From: Cichorium intybus
Lineage: Eukaryota; Streptophyta; Magnoliopsida; Asterales; Asteraceae
DNA: 64,000 nucleotides
Assembly: GCA_023525715.1 (NCBI GenBank)
Contig: JAKNSD010000055.1
Location: 248,001 to 312,000 of the forward strand
Reading direction: 5' to 3'
Shown: one piece after another, positions 36,966 through 51,547 of the stretch
Numbering within the stretch: the stretch's first letter is position 1
Layout of the letters: every line of letters starts with the position of its first letter
Translations under genes and position numbers: made by a program
Notes under the pieces: generated by a model
Seen by the model: the letters and a program-made list of their open reading frames with translations, nothing else
The model's database searches: none
What the model was told of the DNA's origin: nothing

Positions 36966-39900
36966 TTTAAAATGATCACAAACTGTAATTATAGGTAATT
37001 TATGAATTTTTCAAAAATTCATAAATTTTGATTTTTTCATGTACCCGGGTACACGACAAATTGTTAAAAATGACAAAAAAAAATCGTTAAAAAATTCAAA
37101 ATTTAAGCAGTTTCTCATGAACCCAGTTACAAGAGAAATGTTTAAAATGATCACGAAGTGTAATTATAGGTAATTTATGAATTGTACAAAAATTCCAAAA
37201 TTTTGATTTTTACATGTACCCGGATACACGACAAATTGTTAAAAATGACAAAAAAAAAATATCTTTAGAAAATTCAAAATTTAAGCAGTTTCTCACGAAC
37301 CCAGGTACACCAGAAATGTTTTAAATGACCACAAAGTGTAATTATAGGTAATTTATGAATTTTACAAAAATTCAAAAATTATGTTTTTTATGTACTAGGG
37401 TACACGACAATTTGTTAAAATATCACTAAAATTTTCAAAATTGAACCAGTTTCTCATGAACCCAGGTACACCAGAAATGTTTAAAATGATCACAAAGTGT
37501 AATTATAGTTAATTTATGAATTTTACAAAAATTCAAAAATTTTGATTTTTTCATGTACCCGGGTACACGACAAATTGTTTAAAATGACAAAAAAAATATC
37601 GTTAGAAAATTCAAAATTTAAGCAGTTTCTCATGAACCCAGGTTCACCAGAAATGTTTAAAATGATCACAAACTATAATTATAGGTAATTTATCAATTTT
37701 AAAAAAAAAATAAAAAATTATGATTTTTTTATGTAGTAGGGTACACGACAAATTGTTAAAGTATCATTAAAAATTTCAAAATTTAAGCAGTTTCTCATGA
37801 AACCAGGTACACCAGAAATTTTTAAAATGATCACAAAGTGTACTTATAGGTAATTTATGAATTTTACAAAAATTCAAAAATTATGAATTTTTCATGTACT
37901 CAGGTACATGACAAATTGTTAAAAATGATAGAAAAATATCATTAACAAATTCAAAATTTAAGCTGTTTCTCATGAACCCAGGTACACCAGAAATGTTTAA
38001 AATGATCACAAAATGTAATTATAGGTAATTTATGAATTTTACAAAAATTCAAAATTTTTGATTTTTTCATGTATCCGGGTACACGACAAATTGTTAAAAA
38101 TGACAAAAAAATATCGTTAGAAAATTCAAAATTTAAGCAGTTTCTCATGAACACCGGTACATGAGAAATGTTTAAAAGGATCACAAAATGTAATTATAGG
38201 TAATTTATGAATTTTACAAAATTCAAAAATTATGAATTTTTAATGTACTCGAGTACACGACAAATAGTTAAAAATGATAGAAAAATATCATTAACAAATT
38301 CAAAATTTTAGCAGTTTCTCATTAACCGATGTACATCAGAAATGTTTAAAATGATCACAAACTGTAATTATAGGTAATTTATAAATTTTACAAATATTCA
38401 AAAATTTTGATTTTTTCATGTACCCGGGTACACGACAAATTGTTAAAAATGACAAAAAAATATCGTTAGAAAATTCAAAATTTAAGCAGTTTCTCATGAA
38501 CCCAGGTACACCAGAAATGTTTAAAATGATCACAAAATGTAATTATAGGTAATTTATGAATTTTACAAAAATTCAAAAATTTTGATTTTTTTTCATGTAC
38601 CGGGGTACACGACAAATTGTTAAAAATGAGAAAAAATATCGTTAGAAAATTCAAAATTTAAGCAGTTTCTCATGAACCCAGATACACCATAAATGTTTAA
38701 AATGATCACAAAGTGTAATTATAGGTAATTTATGAATTTTACATAAATTAAAAAATTATGATTTTTTCATGTACCACGGTACACGACAAATTGTTAAAAT
38801 CTCATTAAAAATTTCAAAATTTAAGCAGTTTCTAATGAACCCAGGTACACCAGAAATGTTTAAATTGATAACAAAGTGTAAGTATAGGTAATTTATGAAT
38901 TTTACAAAAATTCAAAAATTTTGAATTTTTCATGTAATCGGGTACACGACAAATTGTTAAAAATAACATAAAAAATATCATTAACAAATTCAAAATTTAA
39001 GCAGTTTCTCATGTACCCCGGGTACACCAAAAATGCTTAAAATGATCACAAAGTGTAATTATAGGTATTTTATGAATTTTACAAAAATTCAAAAATTTTG
39101 ATTTTTTCTTTTACACAGGTACACGACAAATTGTTAAAAATGACAAAAAAAATATCGTTAGAAAATTCAAAATTTAAGCAATTTCTCATGAACCCAGATA
39201 TACCATAAATGTTTAAAATGATCACAAACTGTAATTATAGGTAATTTATGAATTTTACAAAATTTCAAAAATTCTGATTTTTTCATATACCAGGGTACAC
39301 GACAAATTGTTACAAATGACAAAAAAATATCGTTAGAAAATTCAAAATTTAAGCAGTTTCTCATGAACCCAGGTACACCAGAAATGTTTAAAATGATCAC
39401 AAAGTGTCATTATAGGTAATTTATGAATTTTACAAAAATTTTGATTTTTTCATGTACCCGGGTACACGAGAAATTGTTAAAAATGACAAAAAAAAATATC
39501 GTTAGAAAATTCAAAATTTAAGGAGTTTCTGATGAACACAGGTACACCAGAAATGTTTAAAATGATCACAATGTGTAATTATAGGTAATTTATGAATGTT
39601 ACAAAAATTCAAAAATTAAGATTTTTTCATGTACCAGGTTATACGACAAATTGTTAAAATCTCATTAAAAATTTCAAAATTTAAGCAGTTTCTCATGAAC
39701 CCACGTACACCAGAAATGTTTAAAATGATAACAATGTGTAATAATAGGTAATTTATGAATTGTACAAAAATTCCAAAATTATGAATTTTTCATGTACTTG
39801 GGTACACGACAAATTGTTAAAAATGACAGAAAAAATATCATTAACAAATTCAAAATTTAAGCAGTTTCTCACGTACCCGGGTACACCAGAAATGCTTAAA

Positions 39901-42900
39901 ATGGTCACAAAGTGTCATTATAGGTAATTTATGAATTTTACAAAAATTCAAAAATTTTGATGTTTTCATGTACCCGGGTACACGACAAATTGTTAAAAAT
40001 GACAAAAAAAATATCATTAGAAAATTCAAAATTTAAGCAGTTTCTCATGAACCCAGGTACACCAGAAATGTTTAAAATGATCACAAAGTGTAATTATAGG
40101 TAATTTATAAATTTTACAAAAATTCAAAAATTATGATTTTTTTCATGTACCAGGGTACACGACAAATTGTTAAAATCTTATTAAAAATTTCAAAATTTAA
40201 GCAGTTTCTCATGAACCCAGGTACACCATAAATGTTTAAAATGATCACAAAGTGTAATTATAGGTAATTTATGAATTTTACAAATATTCAAAAATTATGA
40301 TTTTTTCATGTACCTGGGTACACGACAAATTGTTAAAATCTCATTAAAAATTTAAAATTTTAAGCAGTTTCTCATGAACCCAGGTACACCAGAAATGTTT
40401 AAAATGATCACAAAGTGTAATAATAGGTAATTTATGAATTTTAAAAAAATTCAAAAATTATGAATTTTTCATTTACTCGGGTATACGACAAATTGTTAAA
40501 AATGACAGAGAAAAATCATTAACAAATTCAAAATTTAAGCAGTTTCTCATGTACCCGGGTACACCATAAATGCTTAAAAAGGTCACAAAGTGTAATTATA
40601 GGTAATTTATGAATTTTACAAAAATTCAAAAATTTTGATTTTTTCATGTACCCGGGTACACGACAAATTGTTAAAAATGACAAAAAAATATATCGTTAGA
40701 AAATTCAAAATTTAAGCAGTTTTTCATGAACCCAGGTACACCAGAAATGTTTAAAATGATCACAAAATGTAATTATAGGTAATTTATGAATTTTAATAAA
40801 ATTCAAAAATTTTGATTTTTTCATGTATCGGGGTACACGACAAATTGTTAAAAATGTCGAAAAAATATCGTTAGAAAATTCAAAATTTAAGCAGTTTCTC
40901 ATGAACCCAGGTACACCAGAAATGTTTAAAATGATCAAAAACTATAATTATAGGTAATTTATGAATTTAAAAAAAAAATCAAAAATTTTGAATTTTTCAT
41001 GTACTCGGGTACATGATAAATTGTTAAAAATGATAGAAAAATATCATTAACAAATTCAAAATTTAAGAAGTTTTCCCATGAACCCAGGTACACCAGAAAT
41101 GTTTAAAATGTTCACAAAGTGTAATTATAGGTAATTTATGAATTTTACAAAAATTCAAAATTTTTGATTTTTTCATGTTCCCGGGTACACGACAAATTGT
41201 TAAAAATGACGAAAAAAAATATCGTTAGAAAATTCAAAATTTAAGCAGAGTCTCATGAACCCAGGTACACCATAAATGTTTAAAATGATCACAAAGTTTA
41301 ATTATAGGTAATTTATGAATTTTACATAAATTTAAAAATTATGATTTTTTCATGTAGCAGGGTACACGACAAATTGTTAAAATCTCATTAAAAATTTCAA
41401 AATTTAAGTTGTTTCTCATGAACCCAGGTACACCAGAAATGTTTAAAATGATAACAATGTGTAATAATAGGTATTTTATGAATTTTACAAAAATTCAAAA
41501 ATTATGAATTTTTCATGTACTCGGGTACACGATAAATTGTTAAAAATAACACAAAAAAATATCATTAACAAATTCAAAATTTAAGCAGTTTCTCATGTAC
41601 CCAGGTACACCAGAGATGCTTAAAATGATCACAAAGTGTAATTCTAGGTAATTTATGAATTTTAAAAAATTCAAAAATTTTGATTTTTTCATTACCCGGG
41701 TACACGACAAATTGTTAAAAATGACAAAAAAATATCGTTAGAAAATTCAAAATTTAAGCAGTTTCTCATGAACCCAGGTACACCAGAAATGTTTAAAATG
41801 ATCACAAAGTGTCATTATAGGTAATTTATGAATTTTACAAAAATTCAAAAATTTTGATTTTTTTATGTAGCCGAGTACACGTCAAATTGTTTAAAATGAC
41901 AAAAAAATATCGTTAGAAAATTCAAAATTTAAGCAGTTTCTGATGAACCCAGGTACACCAGAAATGTTTAAAATGATCACAATGTGTAATTATAGGTAAT
42001 TTATGAATTTTACAAAAATTCAAAAATTATGATTTTTTCATGTACCAGGGTATACGACAAATTGTTAAAAATAACAGAAAAAATATCATTAACAAATTCA
42101 AAATTTAAGCAGTTTCTCATGTACCCCGGGTACACCAGATATGCTTAAAATGATCACAAAGTGTAATTATAGGTAATTTATGAATTTTTCAAAAATTCAA
42201 AAATTTTTATTTTTTCATGTACCCGGGTACACGACAAATTGTTACAAATGACAAAAAAATATCGTTAGATAATTCAAAATTTAAGCAGTTTCTCATGAAC
42301 CCAGGTACAACAGAAATGTTTAAAATGATCACAAATTGTCATTATAGGTAATTTATGAATTTTACTAAAATTCAAAAATTTTGCTTTTTTCATGTACCCG
42401 GGTACACGACAAATTGTTAAAAATGTCAAAAAAAAATATCGTTAGAAAATTCAAAATTCAAGCAGTTTCTGATGAACCCAGGTACACCAGAAATGTTTCA
42501 AATGATCACAATGTATAATTATAGGTAATTTATGAATTTTACAAAAATTCAAAAATTATGATTTTTTCATATACCAGGGTATACGACAAATTGTTAAAAT
42601 CTCATTAAAAATTTCAAAATTTAAGGAGTTTCTCATTAACCAGGTACACCAGAAATGTTTAAAATGATCACAAAGTGTAATAATAGATAATTTATGAATT
42701 TAACAAAAATTCCAAAATTATGAATTTTTCATGTACTCGGGTACACGACAAATTGTTAAAAATGACAGAACAAATATCATTAACAAATTCAAAATTTAAT
42801 CAGTTTCTCATGTACCCGGGTACACCAGAAATGCTTAAAATGGTCACAAAGTTTAATTATAGGTAATTTATGAATTTTACAAAAATTCAAAAATTTTGAT

Positions 42901-45646
42901 TTTTTCATGTACCCGGGTACACGACAAATTGTTAAAAATGACAAAAAACAAATATCGTTAGAAAATTCAAAATTTAAGCACTTTCTCATGAACCCATGTA
43001 CACCAGAAATGTTTAAAATGATCACAAAGTGTAATTATAGGTAATTTATGAATTTTACATAAATTCAAAAATTATGATTTTTTCATGTACCAGGGTACAC
43101 GACAAATTGTTAAAATCTCATTAAAAATTTCAAAATTTAAGCTGTTTCTCATGAACCCAGGTACACCAGAAATGTTTAAAATGATAACAAAGTGTAATAA
43201 TAGGTAAATTATGATATTTACAATAATTCAAAAATTATGAATTTTTCATGTACTCGGGTACACGACAAAATGTTAAAAATAACAGAAAAAATATCATTAA
43301 CAAATTCAAAATTTAAGCAGTTTCTCATGTACCCCGGGTACACCAGATATGCTTAAAATGATCAAAAAGTGTAATTATAGGTAATTTATGAATTTTAAAA
43401 AAATTCAAAAATTTTGATGTTTTCATGTACCTGGGTACACGACAAATTGTTAAAAATGACAAAAAAAAAATATCGTTAGAAAATTCAAAATTTAAGCAAT
43501 TTCTCATGAACCCACGTACATCAGAAATGTTTAAAATAATCACAAAGTGTAATTATAGGTAATTTATGAATTTTACAAAAATTCAAAAATTATGATTTTT
43601 TTCATGTACCAGGGTACACGACAAATTGTTAAAATCTCATTAAAAATTTCAAAATTTAAGCAGTTTCTCATGAACCCAGCTACACCAGAAATGTTTAAAA
43701 TGATCACAAAGTGTAATTATAGGTAATTTATGATTTTACAAAAATTCAAAAATTATGATTTTTTTTCATGTACCTGGGTGTACGACAATTTGTTAAAATC
43801 TCATTACAAATTTCCAAATTTAAGCAGTTTCTCATGAACCCAGGTGCACCAGAAATGTTTAAAATGATCACAAAGTGTCTTAATATGTACTTTATGAATT
43901 TTACAAAAATTCAAAAATTATGATTTTTCATGTACTCGGGTACACGACAAATTGTTAAAAATAACAAAAAAAAATGTTGTTAGAAAATTCAAAATTTAAG
44001 CAGTTTCTCATGAACCCAAGTACACCAGAAATGTTTAAAATGATCACAAAGTGTAATTATAGGTAATTTATGAATTTTACAAAAATTCAAAAATTATGAT
44101 TTTTTTCATGTACCAGGGTACACGACAAATTGTTAAAATCTCAATAAAAATTTCAAAATTTAAGCAGTTTCTCATGAACACGGGTACACCAGAAATGTTT
44201 AAAATAATCACAAAGTGTAATAATATGTAATTTATGAATTTTACAAAAATTGAAAAATTATGAATTTTTCATGTACTCGGGTATACGACAAATTGTTAAA
44301 AATGACAAAAAAAAAAATCGTTAGAAAATTCAAAATTTAAGTAGTTTCTCAAGAACCCAGGTACACCAGAAATGTTTAAAATGATCACAAAGTGTAATTA
44401 TAAGTAATTTATTAATTTTACAAAAATTCAAAAATTTTGATTTTTTCATGTACCTGGGTACACGACAACTTGTTAAAAATGACAAAAAAAAAATATCGTT
44501 AGAAAATTCAAAATTTAAGTAGTTTCTCTTGAACCCAGGTACACCAGAAACGTTTAAAATGATCACAAAGTGTAATTATAGGTAATTTATGAATTTAACA
44601 AAAGTTCAAAAATTATTATTTTTTTCATGTACCAGGGAACACGACAAATTTTTAAAAGCTCATTAAAAATTTCAAAATTTAAGTAATTTCTCATGAATCC
44701 AGGTACACCAGAAATGCTTAAAATGATCACAAATTGTAATTATAGGTAATTTATGAATCTTACAAAAATTCAAAAATTTTGATTTTTTCATGTACCCGGG
44801 GACACGACAAATTGTTAAAAATGACAAAAAAAATATCGTTAGAAAATTCAAAATTTAAGCAGTTTCTCATGAACCCAGGTACACCAGAAATGTTTAAAAT
44901 GATCAGAAAGTGTAATTATAGGCAATTTATAAATTTTACAAAAATTCAAAAATTATGATTTTTTTCATGTACCAGGGTACACGACAAATTGTTAAAAATT
45001 TATTAAAAATTTCAAAATTTAAGCAGTTTCTCATGAACCTAGGTACACCATAAATGTTTAAAATGATCACAAAGTGTAATTATAGGTAATTTATGAATTT
45101 TACAAAAATTCAAAAATTATGATTTTTTTCATGTACTTGGGTACACGACAAATTGTTAAAATCTCATTAAAATTTTCAAAATTTAAGCAGTTTCTCTAAT
45201 AACCCAGGTACACTAGAAATGTTTAAAATGATCACAAAGTGTAATAATAGGTAATTTATAAATTTTAAAATAATTCAAAAATTTTGATTTTTTCATGTAC
45301 CCGGGTACACGACAACTTGTTAAAAATGACAAAAACAATATCGTTAGAAAATTCAAAATTTAAGCAGTTTCTCATGAACCCAGGTACACTAGAAATGTTT
45401 AAAATGATCACAAACTATAATTATAGGTAATTTATGAATTTTACAAAAATTAAAAATTTTGATTTTTTCATGTACCCGGGTACACGACAAATTGTTAAAA
45501 ATGAAAAAAATATATATCGTTAGAAAATTCAAATTTTAAGTAGTTTCTCATGAACCCAGGTACACCATAAATGTTTAAAATGATCACAAAGTGTAATTAT
45601 AGGTAACTGATGAATTTTACAAAAATTCAAAAATTATGATTTTTTT
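36966..45646 (+). repeat. Divergent subfamily B monomers with traces of short-range order
   Basis: About 50 B monomers in ordinary head-to-tail order. Weak order is visible from the variant GTTTCTGATGAAC at 39525, 41936 and 42465 (14 and 3 monomers apart) and from CATGTACCCCGGGTACACC boxes near 39,011, 42,119 and 43,328. No long near-identical duplication was seen, unlike the regions further right. Confidence 0.85.
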
Positions 45647-45650
45647 TCAT

Positions 45651-45658
45651 GTTTAAAC
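45651..45658. other. Box 2 replaced by GTTTAAAC
   Basis: In this monomer TTTTTCATG is followed by TTTAAACGACAAATTG, so the normal GTACCAGGGTACACGAC has become GTTTAAACGAC. Six bases including the GC-rich core are gone, and an 8 bp palindrome stands in their place. The neighbouring half-units are intact. Confidence 0.8.
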
Positions 45659-47247
45659 GACAAATTGTTAAAATCTCATTAAAAATTTCAAAATTTAAGT
45701 AGTTTCTAATGAACCCAGGTACACCAGAAATGTTTAAAATGATCACAAAGTGTAATAATAGGTAATTTATGAATTTTACAAAAATTCAAAAATTATGAAT
45801 TTTTCATGTACTCGGGTACACGACAAATTGTTAAAAATGACAGAAAGAATATCATTAACAAATTCAAAATTTAAGCAGCTTCTCATGACCCGGGTACACC
45901 AGAAATGCTTAAAATGATCACAAAGTGTAATTATAGATAATTTATGAATTTTACAAAAATTCAAAAATTTTAATTTTTTCTTGTACCCGGGTACACGACA
46001 AATTGTTTAAAATGACAAAAAAATATCTTTAGAAAATTCAAAATTTAAGTAGTTTCTCATGAACCCAGGTACACCAGAAACGTTTAAAATGATCAAAAAG
46101 TGTAATTATAGGTAATTTATGAATTTTACAAAAATTCAAAAAAAAAATTTCATGTACCAGGGAACACGACAAATTGTTAAAAGCTCATTAAAAATTTCAA
46201 AATTTAAGCAGTTTCTCTAATGAATCCAGGTACACCATAAATGTTTAAAATGATCACAAAGTGTAATAATAGGTAATTTATGAATTTTACAAAAATTCAA
46301 AAATTATGAATTTTTCATGTACTCGGGTACATGACAAATTGTTAAAAATGACAAAAAAAAATATCATTAGAAAATTCAAAATTTAAGCAGTTTCTCATGA
46401 ACCCAGGTACACCAGAAATGTTTAAAATGATCACAAAGTGTAATTATAGGTAATTTATGAATTTTACAAAAATTCAAAAATTTTGATATTTTCATGTACC
46501 TGGGTACACGACAACTTGTTAAAAAATGACATCAAAAATATCGTTAGAAAATTCAAAATTTAAGCAGTTTCTCCTGAACCCAGGTACACCATAAATGTTT
46601 AAAATGATCACAAAGTGTTATTATAGGTAATTTATGAATTTTACAAAAATTCAAAAATTTTGATTTTTTCATGTACCTGGGTACACTACAACTTGTTAAA
46701 AATGACAAAAAAATATCGTTAGAAAATTCAAAATTTAAGTAGTTTCTCATGTACCCGGGTACACCAGAAATGCTTAAAATGATCACAAAGTGTAATAATA
46801 GGTAATTTAAGAATTTTACAAAAATTCAAAAATTTTGATTTTTTTCATGTGCCCGGGTACACGACAAATTGTTAAAAACGACAAAAATATATCGTTAGAA
46901 AATTCAAAATTTAAGCAGTTTCTCATGAACCCAGGTACATCATAAATGTTTAAAATGATCACAAAGTGTTATTATAGGTAATTTATGAATTTTACAAAAA
47001 TTTAAAAATTATTTTTTTTTCATGTACCAGGGAACACCACAAATTGTTAAAATCTTATTAAAAATTTCAAAATTTAAGCAGTTTCTCATGAACCTAGGTA
47101 CACCATAAATGTTTAAAATGATCACAAAGTGTAATTATAGGTAATTTATGAATTTTACAAAAATTCAAAAATTATGATTTTTTTCATGTACCTGGGTACA
47201 CGACAAATTGTTAAAATCACATTAAAAATTTCAAAATTTAAGCAGTT
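45659..47247 (+). repeat. Subfamily B monomers approaching the 8-mer HOR
   Basis: Nine or so B monomers. The HOR marker TCTCTAATGAA first appears in this area (a related TCTCTAATAACC at 45193, then 46214) at six-monomer spacing. CTCCTGAACCC appears at 46571. The private order is not yet that of the regular 8-mer. Confidence 0.83.
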
Positions 47248-48451
47248 TCTCTAATGAACCCAGATACACCAGAAATGTTTAAAATGATCACAAAGTGTAA
47301 TAAAAGGTAATTTATGCATTTTACAAAAATTCAAAAATTATGAATTTTTCATGTACTCAGGTACACGACAAATTGTTAAAAATGACAAAAAAAATATATA
47401 GTTAGAAAATTCAAAATTTAAACAGTTTCTCATGAACCCAGGTACACCAGAAATGTTTAAAATGATCACAAATTGTAATTATAGGTAATTTATGAATTTT
47501 ACAAAAATTCAAAAATTTTGATTTTTTCATGTACCTAGGTACACTACAACTTGTTAAAAATGACAAAAAAAAATATCGTTAGAAAATTCAAAATTTAAGT
47601 AGTTTCTCATGTACCCCGGGTACACCAGAAAATTTTAAAATGATCACAAAGTGTAATAATAGGTAATTTAATAATTTTACAAAAATTTAATAATTTTGAT
47701 TTTTTTCATGTGCCCGGGTACACGACAAATTGTTAAAAACGACAAAAAAAATATCATTAGAAAATTAAAAATTTAAGCAGTTTCTCATGAACCCAGGTAC
47801 ATCAGAAATGTTTAAAATGATCAGAAAGTGTTATTATAGGTAATTTATGAATTTTACAAAAATTAAAAAAATTATTTTTTTTTCATGTACCAGGGAACAC
47901 GACAAATTGGTAAAAGCTCATTAAAAATTTCAAAATTTAAGTAATTTCTCATGAACCTAGGTACACCAGAAATGCTTAAAATGATCACAAAGTGTAATTA
48001 TAGGTAATTTATGAATTTTACAAAAATTCAAAAATTTTGATTTTTTCATGTACCCGGGTACACGACAAATTGTTAAAAATGATAAAAAAAAATATCGTTA
48101 GAAAATTCTAAATTTAAGCAGTTTCTCATGAACCCAGGTACATCAGAAATGTTTAAAATGATCACAAAGTGTAATTATAGGTAATTTATAAATTTTACAA
48201 AAATTCAAAAATTATGATTATTTTCATGTACCAGGGTACACGACAAATTGTTAAAATCTTATTAAAAATTTCAAAATTTAAGCATCTTCTCATGAACCCA
48301 GGTACACCATAAATGTTTAAAATGATCACAAAGTGTAATTATAGGTAATTTATGAATTTTACAAAAATTCAAAAATTATGATTTTTTTCATGTACCTGGG
48401 TACACGACAAATTGTTAAAATCTCATTAAAAATTTCAAAATTTAAGCAGTT
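47248..48451 (+). repeat. B HOR unit, 7-mer variant (1,204 bp)
   Basis: This unit is counted from the marker TCTCTAATGAA at 47248 to the next at 48452. It has the same order of types as later units (TATAGTTAG monomer, CTTGTTAAAAATGAC monomers, TGTGCCCGGG box 2, GGGAACACGACAAATTGG, then two short-class monomers). It lacks the CTCCTGAACCC monomer, so it is one monomer shorter. Confidence 0.8.
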
Positions 48452-49825
48452 TCTCTAATGAACCCAGGTACACCAGAAATGTTTAAAATGATCACAAAGT
48501 GTAATAATAGATAATTTATGCATTTTACAAAAATTTAAAAATTATGAATTTTTCATGTACTCAGGTACACGACAAATTGATAAAATTGACAAAAAAAATA
48601 TAGTTAGAAAATTCAAAATTTAAGCAGTTTCTCATGAACCCAGGTACACCAGAAATGTTTAAAATGATCACAAAGTGTAATTATAGGTAATTTATGAATT
48701 TTACAAAAATTCAAAAATTTTGATTTTTTCATGCACCAGGGTACACGACAACTTGTTAAAAATGACAACAAAAATATCGTTAGAAAATTCAAAATTTAAG
48801 CAGTTTCTCCTGAACCCAGGTACACCATAAATGTTTAAAATGATCACAAAGTGTTATTATAGGTAATTTATGAATTTTACGAAAATTCAAAAATTTTGAT
48901 TTTTTCATCTACCTGGGTACACTACAACTTGTTAAAAATGACAAAAAAAATATCGTTAGAAAATTCAAAATTTAAGTAGTTTCTCATGTACCCCGGGTAC
49001 ACCAGAAATGCTTAAAATGATCACAAAGTGTAATAATAGGTAATTTAAGAATTTTACAAAAATTCAAAAATTTTGATTTTTTTCATGTGCCCGGGTACAC
49101 GACAAATTGTTAAAAACGACAAAAAAATATCGTTAGAAAATTCAAAATTTAAGCAGTTTCTCATGAACCCAGGTACATCATAAATGTTTAAAATGATCAC
49201 AAAGTGTTATTATAGGTAATTTATGAATTTTACAAAAATTTAAAAATTATTTTTTTTTCATGTACCAGGGAACACGACAAATTGGTAAAAGCTCATTAAA
49301 ATTTTCAAAATTTAAGTAATTTCTCATGAACCCAGGTATACCAGAAATGCTTAAAATGATCACAAAGTGTAATTATAGGTAATTTATGAATTTTACAAAG
49401 TTCAAAAATCTTGATTTTTCATGTACCCGGGTACACGACAAATTGTTAAAAATGACAAAAAAAAATATCGTTAGAAAATTCAAAATTTAATCAGTTTCTC
49501 ATGAACCCAGGTACACCAGAAATGTTTAAAATGATCACAAAGTGTAATTATAGGTAATTTATAAATTTTACAAAAATTCAAAAATTGTGTTTTTTTTCAT
49601 GTACCAGGGTACACGACAAATTGTTAAAATCTTATTAAAAATTTCAAAATTTAAGTAGTTTCTCATGAACCTAGGTACACCATAAATGTTTAAAATGATC
49701 ACAAAGTGTAATTATAGGTAATTTATGAATTTTACAAAAATTCAAAAATTATGATTTTTTTTCATGTACCTGGGTACACGACAAATTGTTAAAATCTCAT
49801 TAAAAATTTCAAAATTTAAGCAGTT
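48452..49825 (+). repeat. B 8-mer HOR unit (1,374 bp)
   Basis: A full 8-mer unit from TCTCTAATGAA at 48452 to 49826, with CTCCTGAACCC at 48807 and a TGTGCCCGGG box 2 near 49,087. It ends with GGGAACACGACAAATTGG and two short-class monomers. Confidence 0.85.
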
Positions 49826-51204
49826 TCTCTAATGAACCCAGATACACCAGAAATGTTTAAAATGATCTCAAAGTGTAATAATAGTTAATTTATGCATTTT
49901 AAAAAAATTCAAAAATTATGAATTTATCATGTACTCACGTACACGACAAATTGTTAAAAATGACAAAAAAAAAAAAATATAGTTAGAAAATTCAAAATTT
50001 AAGCAGTTTCTCATGAACCCAGGTACACCAGAAATGTTTAAAATGATCACAAATTGTAATTATAGGTAATTTATGAATTTTACAAAAAATTCAAAAATTT
50101 TGATTTTTTCATGTACCTGGGTACACGACAGCTTGTTAAAAATGACAACAAAAATATCGTTAGAAAATTCAAAATTTAAGCAGTTTCTCCTGAACCCAGG
50201 TACACCATAAATGTTTAAAATGATCACAAAGTGTTATTATAGGTAATTTATGAATTTTACAAAAATTCAAAAATTTTGATTTTTTCATGTACCTAGGTAC
50301 ACTACAACTTGTTAAAAATGACAAAAAAAAATATCGTTAGAAAATTCAAAATTTAAGTAGTTTATCATGTACCCGGGTACACCAGAAATTTTTAAAATGA
50401 TCACAAAGTGTAATAATAGGTAATTTAAGAATTTTACAAAAATTCAATAATTTTGATTTTTTCATGTGCCCGGGTACACGACAAATTGTTAAAAACGACA
50501 AAAAAAATATCGTTAGAAAATTCAAAATTTAAGCAGTTTCTCATAAACCCAGGTACATCAGAAATGTTTAAAATGATCAGAAAGTGTTATTATAGGTAAT
50601 TTATGAATTTTACAAAAATTTAAAAATTATTTTTTTTTTCATGTACCAGGGAACACGACAAATTGGTAAAAACTCATTAAAAATTTCAAAATTTAAGTAA
50701 TTTCTCATGAACCTAGGTACACCAGAAATGCTTAAAATGATCACAAAGTGTAATTATAGGTAATTTATGAATTTTACAACAATTCAAAAATATTTATTTT
50801 TTCATGTACCCGGGTACACGACAAATTGTTAAAAATTATAAAAAAATATCGTTAGAAAATTCAAAATTTAAGCAGTTTCTCATGAACCCAGGTACACCAG
50901 AAATGTTTAAAATGATCACAAAGTGTAATTATAGGTAATTTATAAATTTTACAAAAATTCAAAAATTATGATTTTTTTCATGTACCAGGGTACACGACAA
51001 ATTGTTAAAATCTTATTAAAAATTTCAAAATTTAAGCAGTTTCTCATGAACCCAGGTACACCATAAATGTTTAAAATGATCACAAAGTGTAATTATAGGT
51101 AATTTATGAATTTTACAAATATTCAAAAATTATGATTTTTTCATGTACCTGGGTACACGACAAATTGTTAAAATCTCATTAAAAATTTCAAAATTTAAGC
51201 AGTT
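49826..51204 (+). repeat. B 8-mer HOR unit (1,379 bp)
   Basis: An 8-mer in the same order; CTCCTGAACCC is at 50187. It carries a 13-base A-run near 49,964 (GAC followed by the run, then TATAGTTAG), longer than in its neighbours, which explains part of the extra length. Confidence 0.84.
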
Positions 51205-51547
51205 TCTCTAATGAACCCAGGTACACCAGAAATGTTTAAAATGATCACAAAGTGTAATAATAGGTAATTTATGCATTTTACAAAAATTAAAAAATTATGA
51301 ATTTTTCATGTACTCAGGTACACGACAAATTGTTAAAAATGACAAAAAAAAATATAGTTAGAAAATTCAAAATTTAAGCAGTTTCTCATGAACCCAGGTA
51401 CACCATAAATGTTTAAAATGATCACAAAGTGTAATTATAGGTAATTTATGAATTTTACAAATATTCAAAAATTATGATTTTTTTCATGTACCTGGGTACA
51501 CGACAAATTGTTAAAATCTCATTAAAAATTTCAAAATTTAAGCAGTT
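51205..51547 (+). repeat. Extra dimer inserted in the B 8-mer series (343 bp)
   Basis: The marker TCTCTAATGAA recurs after only 343 bp. The two monomers are a second copy of the two that span the normal unit boundary (a TATAGTTAG long monomer and an ATCTCATTAAAAATTTC short monomer). This is a simple two-monomer tandem duplication. Confidence 0.84.

Noticed and set aside
45651..45658. GTTTAAAC as a regulatory site
   Set aside because: A single occurrence in place of a damaged box 2. It is reported as box loss, not as a functional element.
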